Positions 39,840 through 50,911 of a stretch of 64,000 nucleotides of DNA are shown one piece after another (positions within the stretch are counted from its first letter, which is position 1; each line of letters starts with the position of its first letter). The notes under the pieces are model-generated. The model ran no database searches, had not been told where the DNA came from, and worked only from the letters and a program-made list of their open reading frames with translations. This stretch comes from Microthrixaceae bacterium (GTDB taxonomy: Bacteria > Actinomycetota > Acidimicrobiia > Acidimicrobiales > Microtrichaceae), in assembly GCA_027493675.1 (NCBI GenBank), contig JAOSKI010000010.1:59434-123433 (forward strand). The letters are read 5' to 3'. The translations under genes and the position numbers were made by a program.

Positions 39840-41253
39840 TCAGCCGGCGTCAGTCACCGCCCAGGCGACTCTCACCTGGGCGAGGAAGGGCGGCCCCGAC
39901 AGCACTTGCAGGCTGAACGCCGTCCCGCTCACAGTGGAACCGTTCACCGACGGCACTCCGAGGTAGGGGGCCACCGTTTGGACGCCGGAGGCCCGGTCTG
40001 TGACGGTGATCTGACCTACCCACAGGTCGAAGAAGGCAACCCGGTCCAAGCGGAACGCGACGCGCGCAGAGCCTGCGTCGGGCCCTGGGATCGAACCAGC
40101 ACCACGCACATAGGCGGTCCGACCGCCACGCTTGCCCACGGTGAAGTCGCCCGAGACGAGAGAGCCCGAGGCTTCGTAGTCCACACCACCACCAAGGCGA
40201 CCGATACTGAGTCCCCAGACGGCTCAGGCGTCGGGGTGGGCGTCGGCTCAGGCGTCGGGGTGGGCGTCGGCTCAGGCGTCGGGCGGGTCAGGGCGTCGGG
40301 GTGGGCGTCGGCTCAGGCGTCGGCTCGGGTGTCGGCTCAGGCGTCGGCTCCGGCGTCGGGGTGGGCGTCGGCTCAGGTGTCGGCTCAGGCGTCGGGGGGT
40401 GTGGGTTAGGCGTCGGGTGGGCACAGGATCGAGTGCACCGGTGAGGATCGCGAGGTTCTTGCCGGCAGCGGATGGCAGTCCCACCTGGTCGTTGACCATG
40501 CCGTTCAGCAGATACGAAGGTGAGGCACCGCACTTGCTCGCCCCCGGGACCGCGAAGTCCTTGCTGACCACCCGCAGTGAACCGTTGGCATATGGGGCTC
40601 CCTGGAGCTTCGTGCCATCGGGAGCAGTGCTGACTCCGGTCGTGAAGTTGATGTCGATCGGTGCGGTGCTGGTGCCTATGGAGCAGCTGTAGCCGAGCGA
40701 CACGCCGGCGACCCCGCCGGTCAGGTTCACCTTGAGACGAATGCGCAAGGTCGCATGCCCGGTCAGCGGGTCGAACGTCCCCACCGCAGGATGGGTGGCA
40801 ACCACCTTCGCGGTGACGACACCCTTGTTCCCCAGCACCTCAACCGGTATGTAGGCAGTCGGGAACACCACGCCCGAGATCGGAATGGTGACATTGCCGT
40901 CACCGTCGATGGTTCCGCTCAGATCGACGTCCTGCTTGGGTTGGAAGCCTGACGCCGTCTCGCTGTCGTCGTCGGCCAACGGCTGGCCCTCAGGGCCGGC
41001 AGCACAGCTGGGATCGAGCGCATCGGACTTACCGTCGTTGTCGTTGTCGAACCCGTCGGAGCATTCGGGAATCGGACGCGGAGTCAGGTCGAACGGTGTA
41101 GCGCCCAACGACATGGTCCCCGATATGGGGATGAAACGGAACGGCCCCCGGCTGTGCGACCTTCTGCGCCGAGACACCGGGAACGAGCAGCGCCGCCAGT
41201 GCCAGCACTCCGACGCCTGCCGCGACCACGCGGCCCCTCACTCGTTGCTTCAT
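39840..41253 (-). CDS. Secreted protein with Pro/Thr/Glu repeat linker and DxDxDG-type Cys loop
   Basis: ATG 41253 gives a Sec signal (MKQRVRGRVVAAGVGVLALA, ending ALLVPGVSAQ). After a frame change near 41150 the protein has ECSDGFDNDNDGKSDALDPSC, a Cys-bracketed acidic loop typical of calcium-binding-like extracellular proteins, quoted here as CSDGFDNDNDGKSDALD. A beta-rich domain follows (GTIDGDGNVTIPISGVVFPT, LKVNLTGGVAGVSLGYSCSI), then a linker of PEPTPTP repeats (40205-40420), and a C-terminal domain (GSLVSGDFTVGKRGGRTAYV to VRVAWAVTDAG). Frame changes occur at both ends of the repeat. Function unknown; likely an extracellular, possibly cell-surface protein. It follows PhoD by 60 bases in the same orientation. 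Confidence 0.65.
40205..40420. repeat. Tandem GGCGTCGG-type repeats encoding a Pro/Thr/Glu linker
   Basis: Units of 12-24 bases built from GGCGTCGGCTCAGGCGTCGG and GGCGTCGGGGTGGGCGTCGG recur about ten times. On the minus strand they read PEPTPEPTPTPTP in the secreted protein. Copy number is likely to vary, and the repeat probably carries assembly errors, since the flanking frames disagree. Confidence 0.9.
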
Positions 41254-41397
41254 CTCAGGTTCCCTCCTGGACGTCCCGGAATCGCCTGGCCGGGGTCACA
41301 AACAGTCTGTGGCTCCCACGGCCCGACGTCAAGGTGCAACACCTCCGACACACCGGGCGTCGACCCGTGCGTCGCTCCACACGACCACGTTGCGAAC

Positions 41398-42806
41398 TCA
41401 GGTACACCTCTCCGCCGCCAGGCGCACCTGTTCACCCAGTGCGGCCAGCGAGCCAGCGGCTTCTGCTTCGTCGACTCTGCAATGGGTTCGGTCCTCGACC
41501 ACCCTCACACCACGACTCCACACATCGGTCACATCCCCACGACCCGCTGCATACACGATGGCGGAGTGGACGTCGTGCACGGGCTGGGTGTGCACTCCCC
41601 CAGGTCGATCGCCGACATGTCCGCGGCTGCTCCTGGTGCCAGCACGCCGAGGCGTCCTTGCATGCCGAGTGCCGCTGCACCGTGGACCGTCGCCATGCGC
41701 AATACCTCACGAGCCGACATGGCGGTGGCATCGGGACCACCGGGTGCCGCGGTCTTGTGCAGCAGCGCCGCCAACCTCACCGCACCGAGCATGTCCAGGT
41801 CGTTCGACGAAGCAGGACCGTCCGTGCCGAGTGCCACGCTCACGCCGGCGTCCAGCAGCCGTTTCACGGGCGCGACGCCCGAGGCAAGCTGAGGTTGCTG
41901 GCGGGGCAGTGGACAACCGAGGCCCCACTGTCGGCCAGAGCCTCCACCTCCGTTCGATCCAGGTGCACCCCGTGCGCGATCACGGTGCGGTCACACAGCA
42001 GACCCAGCTCGTCGAGAAGCTGTATCGGACGCCTCCCTCTCGAACGCAATACCAGTTCCACCTCATCGGCGCTCTCGGCGGCGTGTATGTGCAACAGCGC
42101 GTCCGCACCGAATGCCAGAGCCCGTGCGGCCTCGAGCGTCGGGGGCGACGCCAGGTAGGTGGAGTGCGGACCCACCACCGGATGCCAGTCGATGTCACCA
42201 GGGAGTCCGTGCAACCAAAGCTCGGCCGCCTCGACGCGTTCGGCCACGGTGGTTCCAGGCATGTCCGGTCCCGGCCCGTCGAACAACACGGGCCCGCACA
42301 CCGCACGGAATCCCGACTGCCGTGCCGCCGACATCACCGAATCGGCGAAAAAGTACATGTCGAGAGCGGTGGTCACTCCGCTCAGATGCGATTCGACCAT
42401 GGCCGCAAGGGATGCCTGGCGCACCGTGTCGGGGGTTCAGCACCCGGGATTCGAGAGGCACCACTATGCCTAGGAACTCCTCGAGGCCCACATCGTCGGC
42501 CAGTCCCCGGAACATCGTCATTGCCAAGTGGGTGTGGGCATTGACGAACCCCGGCAGGAGCGCGCGACAGCGGAGACGGGTGACCGGCACTCCGCGATGG
42601 CGCGACGACAACTCGGCGGCCGGACCCACCTCGACGATCCGATGTCCCTCGTATACGACCATACCGTCGGTGATGACATCGTCGGCACCCGATGATCCCT
42701 CGCCGTTCGAAGCCATGGGGATCACCCAATCGGCCCTGATTGCCCGGAGCTCGGATCCACCGCCACCTTCGTGTGGATGCTCCGCCTGGGCGTCCTCGGA
42801 GTGCAT
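41398..42806 (-). CDS. Amidohydrolase (chlorohydrolase/deaminase, SsnA/MtaD-like)
   Basis: Metal-dependent hydrolase of the cyclic-deaminase branch, which deaminates purine-like or guanidino substrates. ATG 42806 starts MHSEDAQAEHPHEGGGGSEL, then RADWVIPMASNGEGSS, GMVVYEGHRIVEVG, the HxH metal site LPGFVNAHTHLAMTMFRGLA, ALLHIHAAESADEVE (metal His), VIAHGVHLDRTEVE and SVALGTDGPASSNDLDML (metal Asp). The C-terminal part ends VRLAAERCT. Frames change near 42435, 41875 and 41600. Length about 460 residues. Candidate substrates are S-adenosylhomocysteine or methylthioadenosine, by family resemblance only. Confidence 0.85.
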
Positions 42807-42928
42807 CTGTGCAGGGTAGCCACGCGCCGGCGTGACCTCGCCCCGTGGACATGTTGCGCATCTCGGTCGGTCAGGTCCTATACCCTCGGGTCCGACCACC
42901 CCCTTTCGACAGCGAGGTGACCGGACAG

Positions 42929-43268
42929 ATGGCATCCAAGACCGACAAGGCGATCTCACCGAGGCCGAGCCTGCTGTGGCGCCTGTTCGTACTGACCGGC
43001 ATGAGCACGCTGATCGCCGTCAGCGTCGACGACAACGCATGGGATGCCTTCGATGACGCCACGGGTGGCGCGACGGACCGCGACACGCTCAGGGCCATCA
43101 CCGGCGCCGCCGTCGGTCTGCACCTGGGAGAGGCCGTGGCTCGCGTGCGTGTTGGCCAAGCGCTCCGGACTCGACAAGCCACGCAAGTGGGCCTTCGCAG
43201 CCCTGTTATGGGGATTCCCAGTGCACCGACGCCTCCGCAGGGCGCGCCGCGCCGCTCTCGCAGCCTGA
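42929..43268 (+). CDS. Small hypothetical membrane-associated protein
   Basis: ATG 42929 begins MASKTDKAISPRPSLLWRLF, followed by LTGMSTLIAVSVDDNAWDAF and RDTLRAITGAAVGLHLGEAV. A frame change near 43145 leads to KRSGLDKPRKWAFAALLWGF and RRLRRARRAALAA. About 112 residues with two short hydrophobic segments and a basic end. I do not recognise the family. It stands alone between the divergent amidohydrolase and the convergent menB. The joined reading frame and family-like patterns across the break make a real gene likely. Confidence 0.5.
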
Positions 43269-43379
43269 TCCGGCGGGCCCGTGTCGTCACCGCCTGTCAG
43301 CGTTCTGAATGCTCCACAGCACCGCATAGGGGGGGTGAGCCCATTCAGTTCGCCGGGTGTGCCAGGGTCAGTGCCAGGG

Positions 43380-44327
43380 TCAGTAGTGCCAGGGGAAGGA
43401 CGACCAGTCAGGGGCGCGCTTCTCGAGGAACGAGTCACGGCCCTCTGCGGCCTCGTCGGTCATGTAGGCGAGGCGTGTGGCCTCCCCGGCGAACACCTGC
43501 TGACCCACGAGACCGTCGTCGATCAGGTTGAAGGCGTACTTCAACATGCGCTGAGCGGTCGGGCTCTTGCCCATGACTCTGCGTCCCCACTCCAGGGCGA
43601 CGGCCTCGAGCTCCGCGTGGGGGACGACCGCGTTGACCATCCCCATGCGATGCGCGTCGGCGGCCGAGTACTCCTCACCGAGGAAGAAGATCTCACGTGC
43701 GAACTTCTGACCCACCTGACGGGCGAGGTACGCGGAACCGAACCCACCGTCGAAGCTGGCGACATCAGCGTCGGTCTGCTTGAACCGCGCGTGCTCCGCG
43801 CTGGCGATGGTCAGGTCCGCCACGACGTGCAGGCTGTGTCCCCCGCCTGCGGCCCATCCCGGGACGACTGCGATCACCACCTTCGGCATGGTTCGTATGA
43901 GCCGCTGCACCTCGAGGATGTGCAACCGCCCGGTGCGGGCGGGATCGATGCCCGTTGCATCATCGCCGGGCCTGCCGGCCTCGTCGGCCTCGGTGTAGCG
44001 GTACCCGTCGCGTCCACGGATCCGCTGGTCCCCACCGGAGCAGAACGCCCAGCCGCCGTCGCGGGTGACGGACCGTTGCCGGTCAGCAGCACACATCCGA
44101 CGTCCGGGGTCTGACGGGCGTGGTCCAGAACCCTGTAGAGCTCGTCGACGGTGGCGGGCCGGAAGGCGTTGCGCACCTCGGGACGATCGATCGCGACCCG
44201 CACCACCCCCGCAGTCCACGGCCCTGTGGTAGGTGACGTCGTTGAGGCCGACGACCCCTTCGTCATCGACCTCCCTCCACGCGGCCTGGTCGAAGATCTC
44301 CGAGACGGTTGCGCCACTGCCGGACAT
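43380..44327 (-). CDS. menB: 1,4-dihydroxy-2-naphthoyl-CoA synthase
   Basis: Crotonase-fold enzyme that closes the second ring in menaquinone synthesis. Start near ATG 44327 (MSGSGATVSEIFDQAAWREV). Diagnostic features: GWAFCSGGDQRIRGRDGYRY, AVVPGWAAGGGHSLHVVADL, ADVASFDGGFGSAYLARQVG and the MenB-specific C-terminus RDSFLEKRAPDWSSFPWHY. A pair of frame changes near 44215 and 44070 displaces the IDRPEVRNAFRPATVDEL part into another frame; everything else is collinear. About 315 residues. Supports a menaquinone-using respiratory chain. No other men gene is in the window. Confidence 0.93.
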   Translation of the reverse strand: MSGSGATVSEIFDQAAWREVDDEGVVGLNDVTYHRAVDCGGGAGRDRSSRGAQRLPARHRRRALQGSGPRPSDPGRRMCAADRQRSVTRDGGWAFCSGGDQRIRGRDGYRYTEADEAGRPGDDATGIDPARTGRLHILEVQRLIRTMPKVVIAVVPGWAAGGGHSLHVVADLTIASAEHARFKQTDADVASFDGGFGSAYLARQVGQKFAREIFFLGEEYSAADAHRMGMVNAVVPHAELEAVALEWGRRVMGKSPTAQRMLKYAFNLIDDGLVGQQVFAGEATRLAYMTDEAAEGRDSFLEKRAPDWSSFPWHY

Positions 44328-44412
44328 GGGAAGCGAGTCTAAGGACTACCGCTCGGCGTCATCCCACCGGGCCCCGGCGCGGTCCCCCGGCACCCGCGCC
44401 ACCGCCGGTCGC

Positions 44413-45747
44413 TCAGCCGTCCCCGAACGCGTCGGCGACGTCCAACGCCTCGTCGATCGCGTCGAGTCCGGCCAGCAGGTCGTCCTCTGCGATCACCAAC
44501 GGAGGGGCGACGTGCACACGGTTGTACTGGGCGAACGGCCAGACCCCACGGGCCCTGATCGCCGCGAGCACGTCGTTCATGGGCGCCGCGGCGTCGCCGG
44601 AGGCATTGAACGGCACGAGCATCTCACGTGTCTCGGGATTGCGCACCAACTCGATCGCGAAGAAGCAACCCATCCCCGCACCTCACCGACACTGGAGTGG
44701 TTCGCCGCGAGCTTCGCGAGGCGGGGACCGATCACCTCCGAGCCGAGCCGTGCCGCTCGCCCGCACAGGTCCTCGTCGACGAAGATCTCCATCGACTCCA
44801 CCGCAGCCGCGCACGCCAGCGGATGGCCGCTGTAGGTCAGCCCGCCCGGGTATGCGTGTGTGGCGAACCCCTGGGCGATCTCCTCGGAGATGATCACGCC
44901 ACCGAGTGGCACATAGCCCGAGTTGACCCCCTTGGCGAAGGTGATGAGATCGGGGTGACCCCCAGTGGTCCACTCCGAACCACTCCCCGAGGCGACCGAA
45001 GCCGACCATGACCTCGTCGGAGACCATCATGATCCCGAAGCGGTCGCAGAGCTCCCGCACACCCTGGAGGTAGCCCGGCGGGGGACCAGCACCCCGTTGG
45101 TGCCGACGACGGTCTCCAGGATCAACGCTGCGATCGTCTGCGGACCCTCGAGCGTGATGACGGCCTCGAGGTGCTCCAGCGCACGCTGGGACTCCTCGAC
45201 CTCGGTGGTCGCACCGAAGGCCGAACGGTAGAGATAGGGGCCGAAGAAGTGCACCGAGCCGGTCACCGTGGGCTCGTTGGGCCAACGCCGCGGCTCCCCG
45301 TGGCCGCGATCGCAGCCGCGGTGGCGCCGTGGTAGCTGCGGTACGCGGAGAGCACCTTGTGCCGACCGGTGTGCAGCTTGGCCATGCGGATCGCGTTCTC
45401 CACGGCCTCTGCCCGCCGTTGGTGAAGAACACGGCATCGAGACCATCCGGGGCCCGTTGAGCGATGAGCCTCGCCGCCTCGGAACGCACGTCGTTGGCGA
45501 AGGTGGGAGCAACCGTGCACAGCCGATCGGCCTGGGCCTTGATGGCCGCGATCATCCGCGGGTGCTGGTGGCCGAGGTTCAAGTTGACGAGTTGGGACGA
45601 GAAGTCGATGAACTCGTTGCCCTCGTTGTCCCAGAACCGCGCGCCGTCGCCGCCCGCCAAGGGCATGGGTTCGATGAGCTCCTGCGCGGACCACGAATGG
45701 AAAACGTGCTCACGATCGGCGGCTGTCGACTCGGCATTGCTTCCCAT
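44413..45747 (-). CDS. Class III PLP-dependent aminotransferase
   Basis: Fold-type I aminotransferase of the omega-amino-acid:pyruvate group. ATG 45747 starts MGSNAESTAADREHVFHSWS. Family blocks: DNEGNEFIDFSSQLVNLNLG, HQHPRMIAAIKAQADRLCTV, AVFFTNGGAEAVENAIRMA and YRSYHGATAAAI in neighbouring frames. The PLP lysine lies in FAKGVNSGYVPLGGVIISEE, followed by GLTYSGHPLACAAAVESM and a C-terminal GVWPFAQYNRVHVAPPLVI. Frames change near 45410, 45300, 45080, 44970 and 44680. It would transfer the terminal amine of an omega-amino acid, such as taurine or beta-alanine; the donor cannot be chosen. Divergent from the enoyl-CoA hydratase. Confidence 0.87.
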
Positions 45748-45838
45748 GGCTGCTCCGTGGATCGTTGCGAACGCATGCAACAGGCTGCATGCGTCGGGTG
45801 CACCCCGGGGATGCACCACCTGCCCATAGTGTTGCGCG

Positions 45839-46582
45839 ATGCCAGACGTACTGCTCACTTCCGACTCCGGTGCGGTGCGCACACTCACACTCAACAGGCC
45901 CGAGGCACTCAACGCCTTCGACCAGCGGCTCTGGTACGCCTTCAGCGACGCCCTGACCGCCGCAGCGGCCGACGACTCGATCAGGTGGTGGTGCTGACCG
46001 GCGCCGGGCAGGCGTTCACTGCGGGCCAGGACCTCCGCGAGATGGCGGATCCTTCGGTGTTCGAGGATTCCGGAGCCCGGCTACGAACACCTGATGCCGA
46101 TCCTCGAGACGTTTCCCAAGCCATTGCTCGCAGCGGTCAACGGGCTGGGTGTGGGCATCGGACTCACGATCCTGTTGCACTGCGACATGGCTCTGATCGC
46201 GAACGACGCCCGGCTCAAGGTGCCGTTCATGAGCCTGGGAGTGACCACCGAGGCGGCCGCCAGCCTGCTGCTGCCGGCCACCACCGGACGCCAACGCGCC
46301 GCGGAGATCATCTACACCGAACCTTGGATAGACGCCGACGCAGCAGTGGCCGACGGCCTGGCCCTGCGATCGGTGGAACCCGCGCTGCTGATGGAGGAGG
46401 CCGGCGCCCTGGCGGCTTCGGTGGCCGAGCGTCCGCTGGCTTCATTGATGGCAACCAAGGAGCTGCTCAACGCGGGCCGACTTGATTCGGTCCGCGAGGC
46501 TCGCACCAGGGAGTCGGCCGTGTTCGCGGAGCTGGTCTCGGCCATGACGGAACCGGACCCGCACAGCCAGGCCACCCGATGA
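45839..46582 (+). CDS. Enoyl-CoA hydratase/isomerase family protein (second copy)
   Basis: Crotonase-fold protein of about 247 residues. ATG 45839 gives MPDVLLTSDSGAVRTLTLNR with PEALNAFDQRLWYAF. After frame changes near 45983 and 46075 come VVVLTGAGQAFTAGQDL, KPLLAAVNGLGVGIGLTILL (oxyanion loop) and VPFMSLGVTTEAAASLLLPA. The C-terminus is ESAVFAELVSAMTEPDPHSQ. It is a different paralogue from the gene at 11299, with little identity. Divergent from the aminotransferase; the substrate is unknown. Confidence 0.82.
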
Positions 46583-46721
46583 TCGGTTTCCCCAGTGACC
46601 AAGCCGCTCGAGCGGCCGGCCACATGCGAAGGAGCGTTCCGGCATCGCCTGTGGTACCGCGGTGGCACGGGGCCACGCTTGTTCACGACACCCGGGCCCG
46701 GATCCACAGGAGGGACCGACG

Positions 46722-47901
46722 ATGGTCGATGTGAGCCTGGCCGCGATCCCGTTCTACTTCGCCACGATGGGCGCGGAGGCGGCCTGGCACCGCAGGCATC
46801 GTTCACCCGGCAACGTTTCGCCCGGCGACTACGAGCGCAACGACACGCTCACCAGCCTCGCAATGGGCATCGGGAGCCTGGTGGTCCCCTTCGCCACGAG
46901 ACCCCTGATGAGGCAGTTCGAGCTGGGTTCCGGGAGATGGGTGCGACCCGCCCTCGTGGTAACCGCCGGCGCGGCGTTCACAGCGGTGGCAGCCGACGCG
47001 GTCGTGAGGGCTCATGGCGTCGCCCCGGGTGAGGTGGGTGCTGCCCAGGGCGAGACAGGCATCGCCCGAGGCTCGATCACCGACGGGCGGCGCTCCGACG
47101 GGCTCGCTCCCTCCGGAGCACCGCTCACGAGGCGCGAACGGATCCGTCGGTTCGCCAGGCGCGTCGGAGGCTCGGCCGCGGTGGCGGCGATCGCGGGAAC
47201 CGGAGCGGTGGTGGCCGGCACGTTGACCAACCGGACGACTTCTCATCGACTGTGGAGCAGACGGATCCTGCCTGACTGGGGTGACGGTCCGGCAGCCGCG
47301 ATCGCTGCGGTGCTCGCGTGGGACGCCATCTACTACTGGAACCACCGGATCCAACACGAGGTCCGATACCTGTGGGCGATCCACGTCGTGCATCACTCGA
47401 GTGAGCACTACAACCTGTCGACCGCGTTGCGTCAACCGGTCGCTGAGGCCTTCGGAACCTTCGTGCCCTACGGCCTGCTTGCCCTGTTGGGGGCGAGGCC
47501 GGCGCTCATCGAGCAGGCGCGCGGAGTCAACCTCGTCTACCAGTACTGGATCCACACAGTGGTCATCGGGAGGCTCGGCCCACTTGAGAAGGTGCTCAAC
47601 ACACCGTCACATCACCGGGTCCACCACGGATCCAACCGCCGGTACCTCGACCGCAACCACGGCAGCATCCTCATAGTGTGGGACAAGCTGTTCCGGGACC
47701 TTCGAGGCGGAGGACGAACCAGTGCGTTACGGCCTGACGAAGAACATCGGAACCTACGACCCGGTGAAGGTGGCGGGCCACGAGTACCGCGCCATCGCGC
47801 ACGACGTGGCGCAAGCACGGAACTGGTCCGACCGGATCGGGTTCGTGGTCCGCGGACCCGGTTGGGCCCATGAACGCCGCGCTGAGACGGTGCGCGGTTG
47901 A
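46722..47901 (+). CDS. Sterol-desaturase/fatty-acid-hydroxylase superfamily membrane protein
   Basis: Di-iron integral membrane oxygenase family. ATG 46722 has AGGAGGG upstream and gives MVDVSLAAIPFYFATMGAEA. Histidine clusters that bind iron are visible: YYWNHRIQHEVRYLWAIHVVHHSSEHYN, quoted as WNHRIQHEVRYLWAIHVVHH, and later THSHHRVHHGSNRRYLDRNH. Hydrophobic segments frame them (SLAMGIGSLVVPFAT, AAAIAAVLAWDAIYY, GLLALLGARPALIEQ). A frame change near 47705 leads to the end YRAIAHDVAQARNWSDRIGF. About 392 residues. A long poorly conserved loop (47000-47170) is unusual. The stop abuts the next gene (TGAATG). Confidence 0.85.
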
Positions 47902-48360
47902 ATGGCCTCCGACGCGGGTGAGCGCCCGACCCTGGTCCTCCTCGACGCCGACACCGTCGCCGGATGGCGCCGCACCAGGCCTTCGCTGTCGCAACTGAGG
48001 CGCGCCACCGGCGACCTCATCGCCCAACACCCTGGGGTGAAGGTGGCGGTGGTCGCCGACCCGGCCATCAAGTGGGCACTCGACGACGCCGAACAGGACG
48101 CGTTCGAAGAGGCGATCGTGGACCGCTCCGTGGTGTGCGCGCCCGCGGGCACCAACGACGGAACCGATGGGTGGGTCCAGGCCATAGTGGACCGTGCACG
48201 CCGGAACGGCGAGAAGGTTGTGATCGTGACCGACCGGGCGGTCAGGGGAGTGCCGGTGGCCCGACTCGGCCACGCCGACGGCGGCTTCAGCTTCGACCTG
48301 GCAGGTGCCCGCGAGGTGGAGGCACGCGCTGCACCCCAGTGGCGCCGGAGACGGCGCTGA
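47902..48360 (+). CDS. PIN/NYN-like domain protein, coupled to the upstream desaturase gene
   Basis: ATG 47902 follows the previous stop directly (TGAATG), so it is translationally coupled. The 152-residue protein begins ERPTLVLLDADTVAGWRRTR, an acidic strand end as in PIN/NYN nucleases. It continues KVAVVADPAIKWALDDAEQD and EKVVIVTDRAVRGVPVARLG, two strands each ending in Asp, and ends APQWRRRRR. The order of acidic residues resembles NYN/Zc3h12a-type ribonuclease folds, but no close family is recognised. Intact frame. A link between a membrane oxygenase and a putative nuclease is unexpected. Confidence 0.5.
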   Translation: MASDAGERPTLVLLDADTVAGWRRTRPSLSQLRRATGDLIAQHPGVKVAVVADPAIKWALDDAEQDAFEEAIVDRSVVCAPAGTNDGTDGWVQAIVDRARRNGEKVVIVTDRAVRGVPVARLGHADGGFSFDLAGAREVEARAAPQWRRRRR

Positions 48361-48403
48361 CCTGCACGATCGAGACATGCGCCTGAGCCCCACCTCTGGG
48401 ACC

Positions 48404-50745
48404 TCAACCTCGCAAGGTGAACCGTTCGAGGTCCGGCGAGGCCGCGATCTGCTCATCGGAGAACCGCAACGTGCGGACCTCGCAGTTCGCATAGGCATCG
48501 GTGCCATCGCGATGGTGCGCCGATGCCGGCGTCGAGCTCTGGCCGTAGGCGAGGAGCCCCTCACCCCGGGGGCCGTCGGGGAGCAACTCGACCACCATGA
48601 GGAAGCTTGTTCCATACGCGACGCGGTAGCCGCCTTCGCACAGCCCGGTGCGCTCCCGTCCCGGAACAGCACTCGGCGCCGACGGAATCGGCTCCATCGA
48701 TGCCGGTGGGAGGGCACCGAGGGGTGCAAGGACGTTCATCATCCCCTCACCCTCACCACCACCGTGCACAGCCACCCGAGCATCTCCACGGGAGGCCCAC
48801 TGCACCGTTCCCAGCGGTGCCATGGTCGAAATCCCGGCGGTGTCCAGCACACGTACGGCCTCGCTGAGCGCGTGCACGACCGGATCCCCTCCGGGGTCGG
48901 TGATCCCCCTCGGGTGACGGCGCCAGACCGCTCGGTGTTGACAGCGGGTCGCCGGGATCGAACGGTCGCGCCCACAACGGGCCGGCGTCCAACCAGGCAC
49001 GCTCCTCGAACCCCGACATGAACTCGCGCCACAGCACCGCACCCACACTGTCGAGTCGGTAGGCGCGATCCCAACCGGTGAGCACGTCGCGCACCTCGAC
49101 CAACGACACCTCGTGGCCTTCGGGGGCGAGCATCCCGATGCCCTGTTCGATGAGATCATCGATGCGCGCCACGACCTCGTCACAGAGCAACGCCGCGCTC
49201 AACGACGCGTTGTCGAACACCGCTTCCAGCAGGTCCTCACGGGTGGCTCCGCCACGTTCGATGAGCGCCTTCGCAAGAAGCAGGTTCTGGCGGGTGCGAA
49301 GCGTCCGCGGTGTGCGCTCCAGGCCCCCCATCACCGAGTACCCCTCCAGGAAGACACCGGGCGCGTTGCACCAGTGGGAATCGTTGGCGTTCAGCACCAC
49401 CTGGCGGCTCGCGATCTCCGGGAGCGCCTGGGGTGGCTCGAGCCCTGGGGACCGAGCATCGGGGTGGTCCTGCCAGTCGTCACCGGGGTCCGAGCCGTCG
49501 AGCAGCGCGATGCGGTTCTGGTACAGCAGCGCCGCCACCAGGTTCTCCGCCAGCCGCGTTGTGAACCGGCGTTGCGCGGCCGGTGTCAACCTCGGAGTGG
49601 CCGAAGCGTCGGTGTACCACGCCTCGCCGCGGGAGTCGGCGGCAAGGGTGTTGACCCAGGGCAGGCCCTTGACCTCGTGGAAGACCTTGCGGAGCTCGGT
49701 GGTGTCGGCCGCCATCCCCATGCGGAGGAACTGCTCCATCACCGCCGTGTTGTCGATGTTCGCGTCGCGATAGGTGAATGCCGTCTCGGTGCCCCAACCC
49801 AGAAGCGGCAGGTTGAGCATGGGCCCGTGATGGCTCCTCCACAATCGCCGTGAGACCACTTCGGGTTCGCCGTCGGCCCCGAGCACTTCGACTGTGTGCT
49901 CTGTCGAGGTCATCTCACGCGTCGCGTCGCCGTGTCGATAGCGCGTGGGATCACCCGGGTCGAGCTCCAACGATGCGACGGTGAACCGGTGACCGTTGGA
50001 GAACGTGTGCGTCCAACCGAGTGACCTGTTGAAGCCGATCTGTATTCCCGGAGCGCCCAACAACGACACGCCGTAGACGTCGTACTCGCCGGGGATCCGC
50101 AGGTGGCACTCCCAGAACCTCGCCTCCCCGTACCAGGGGAAGTGCGGGTTGGCGAGCACGATCCCCGCACCGGATGCGCTGGTGTCGCCACCGACCGCCC
50201 AACCATTGCTCGCCGCCGCCGGTGGGCCCATCACATCCAGAGGCGCCGGCGGCGCAGGACCGTCCGGACCAGGCGCCTCGGCCCAACCGATCAGCTGCAC
50301 CAGGTTGCGCCCACTTGCCATGAGGGTGATGTCGCCCAGGTGGGCCCACAGGTCCAGTTCGTCGAGCTCCCGTATCCATGGCTCACCTGCGCACCAAGGG
50401 GCCAGGTCCGCTGGGTCGTGCTGCCGGACCGCATGGTTGTAGCCGGCGACGTACCCCTGCACCAGCTCGCGGATCCAGAGCGGCTGGGCATCACGCAGGA
50501 TCGGTGCGACCCACCAGGTCGAGTGCCCGGTAGCCGAGATCGCTCGCAAGGTGCGCGTCGTTGGCTCCGCGGCCCCAGTAGCGAGACCGCTCACCACGGA
50601 CCTTGACGATCTGATCGGCGATCACCCCGAGGTTGTCGCGTGCGCAGCCCCAGCCCTGACCGAAGCCCAACGACGCCCAATCGTCAGCAGTCACATGCAC
50701 CACACCTGCTTCGGTGATCGCGATCTCGGCCTCGTAGCTACTCAC
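48404..50745 (-). CDS. Penicillin-acylase family protein (Ntn hydrolase), copy 2
   Basis: Paralogue of the protein at 34329-36879, about 780 residues. The start is taken at GTG 50745 (VSSYEAEIAITEAGVVHVTA), which gives no signal peptide; the frame is open to 50832 and an exported form is possible. Blocks: GFGQGWGCARDNLGVIADQI, NHAVRQHDPADLAPWCAGEP, the beta-chain start AAASNGWAVGGDTSASGAG with nucleophile Ser, LANPHFPWYGEARFWECH, LGWTHTFSNGHRFTVASL and VVLNANDSHWCNAPG. Frames change near 50510 and 48930. The C-terminus ends DEQIAASPDLERFTLRG. The two copies keep the same order of motifs but clearly differ in sequence, pointing to an old duplication. Confidence 0.85.
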
Positions 50746-50911
50746 GGCACCCACCGCTCCCCTCGCAACGACATGAAACACGACATGAAGCACCCAGGTG
50801 GGTGCAGCCTCGGCCCCGCACGGTAGCTCCAATGGCGAGTCCGCCTGGGGTCAATCGACCGAAACCCTCCAAGAGCCGCTACCGCAGCGCGCCTCGGTAC
50901 CCTCGATCGGG

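Noticed and set aside
40205..40420. Regular repeats considered as a CRISPR array
   Set aside because: Units are 12-24 bases without unique spacers and encode a Pro/Thr/Glu linker in a secreted protein.
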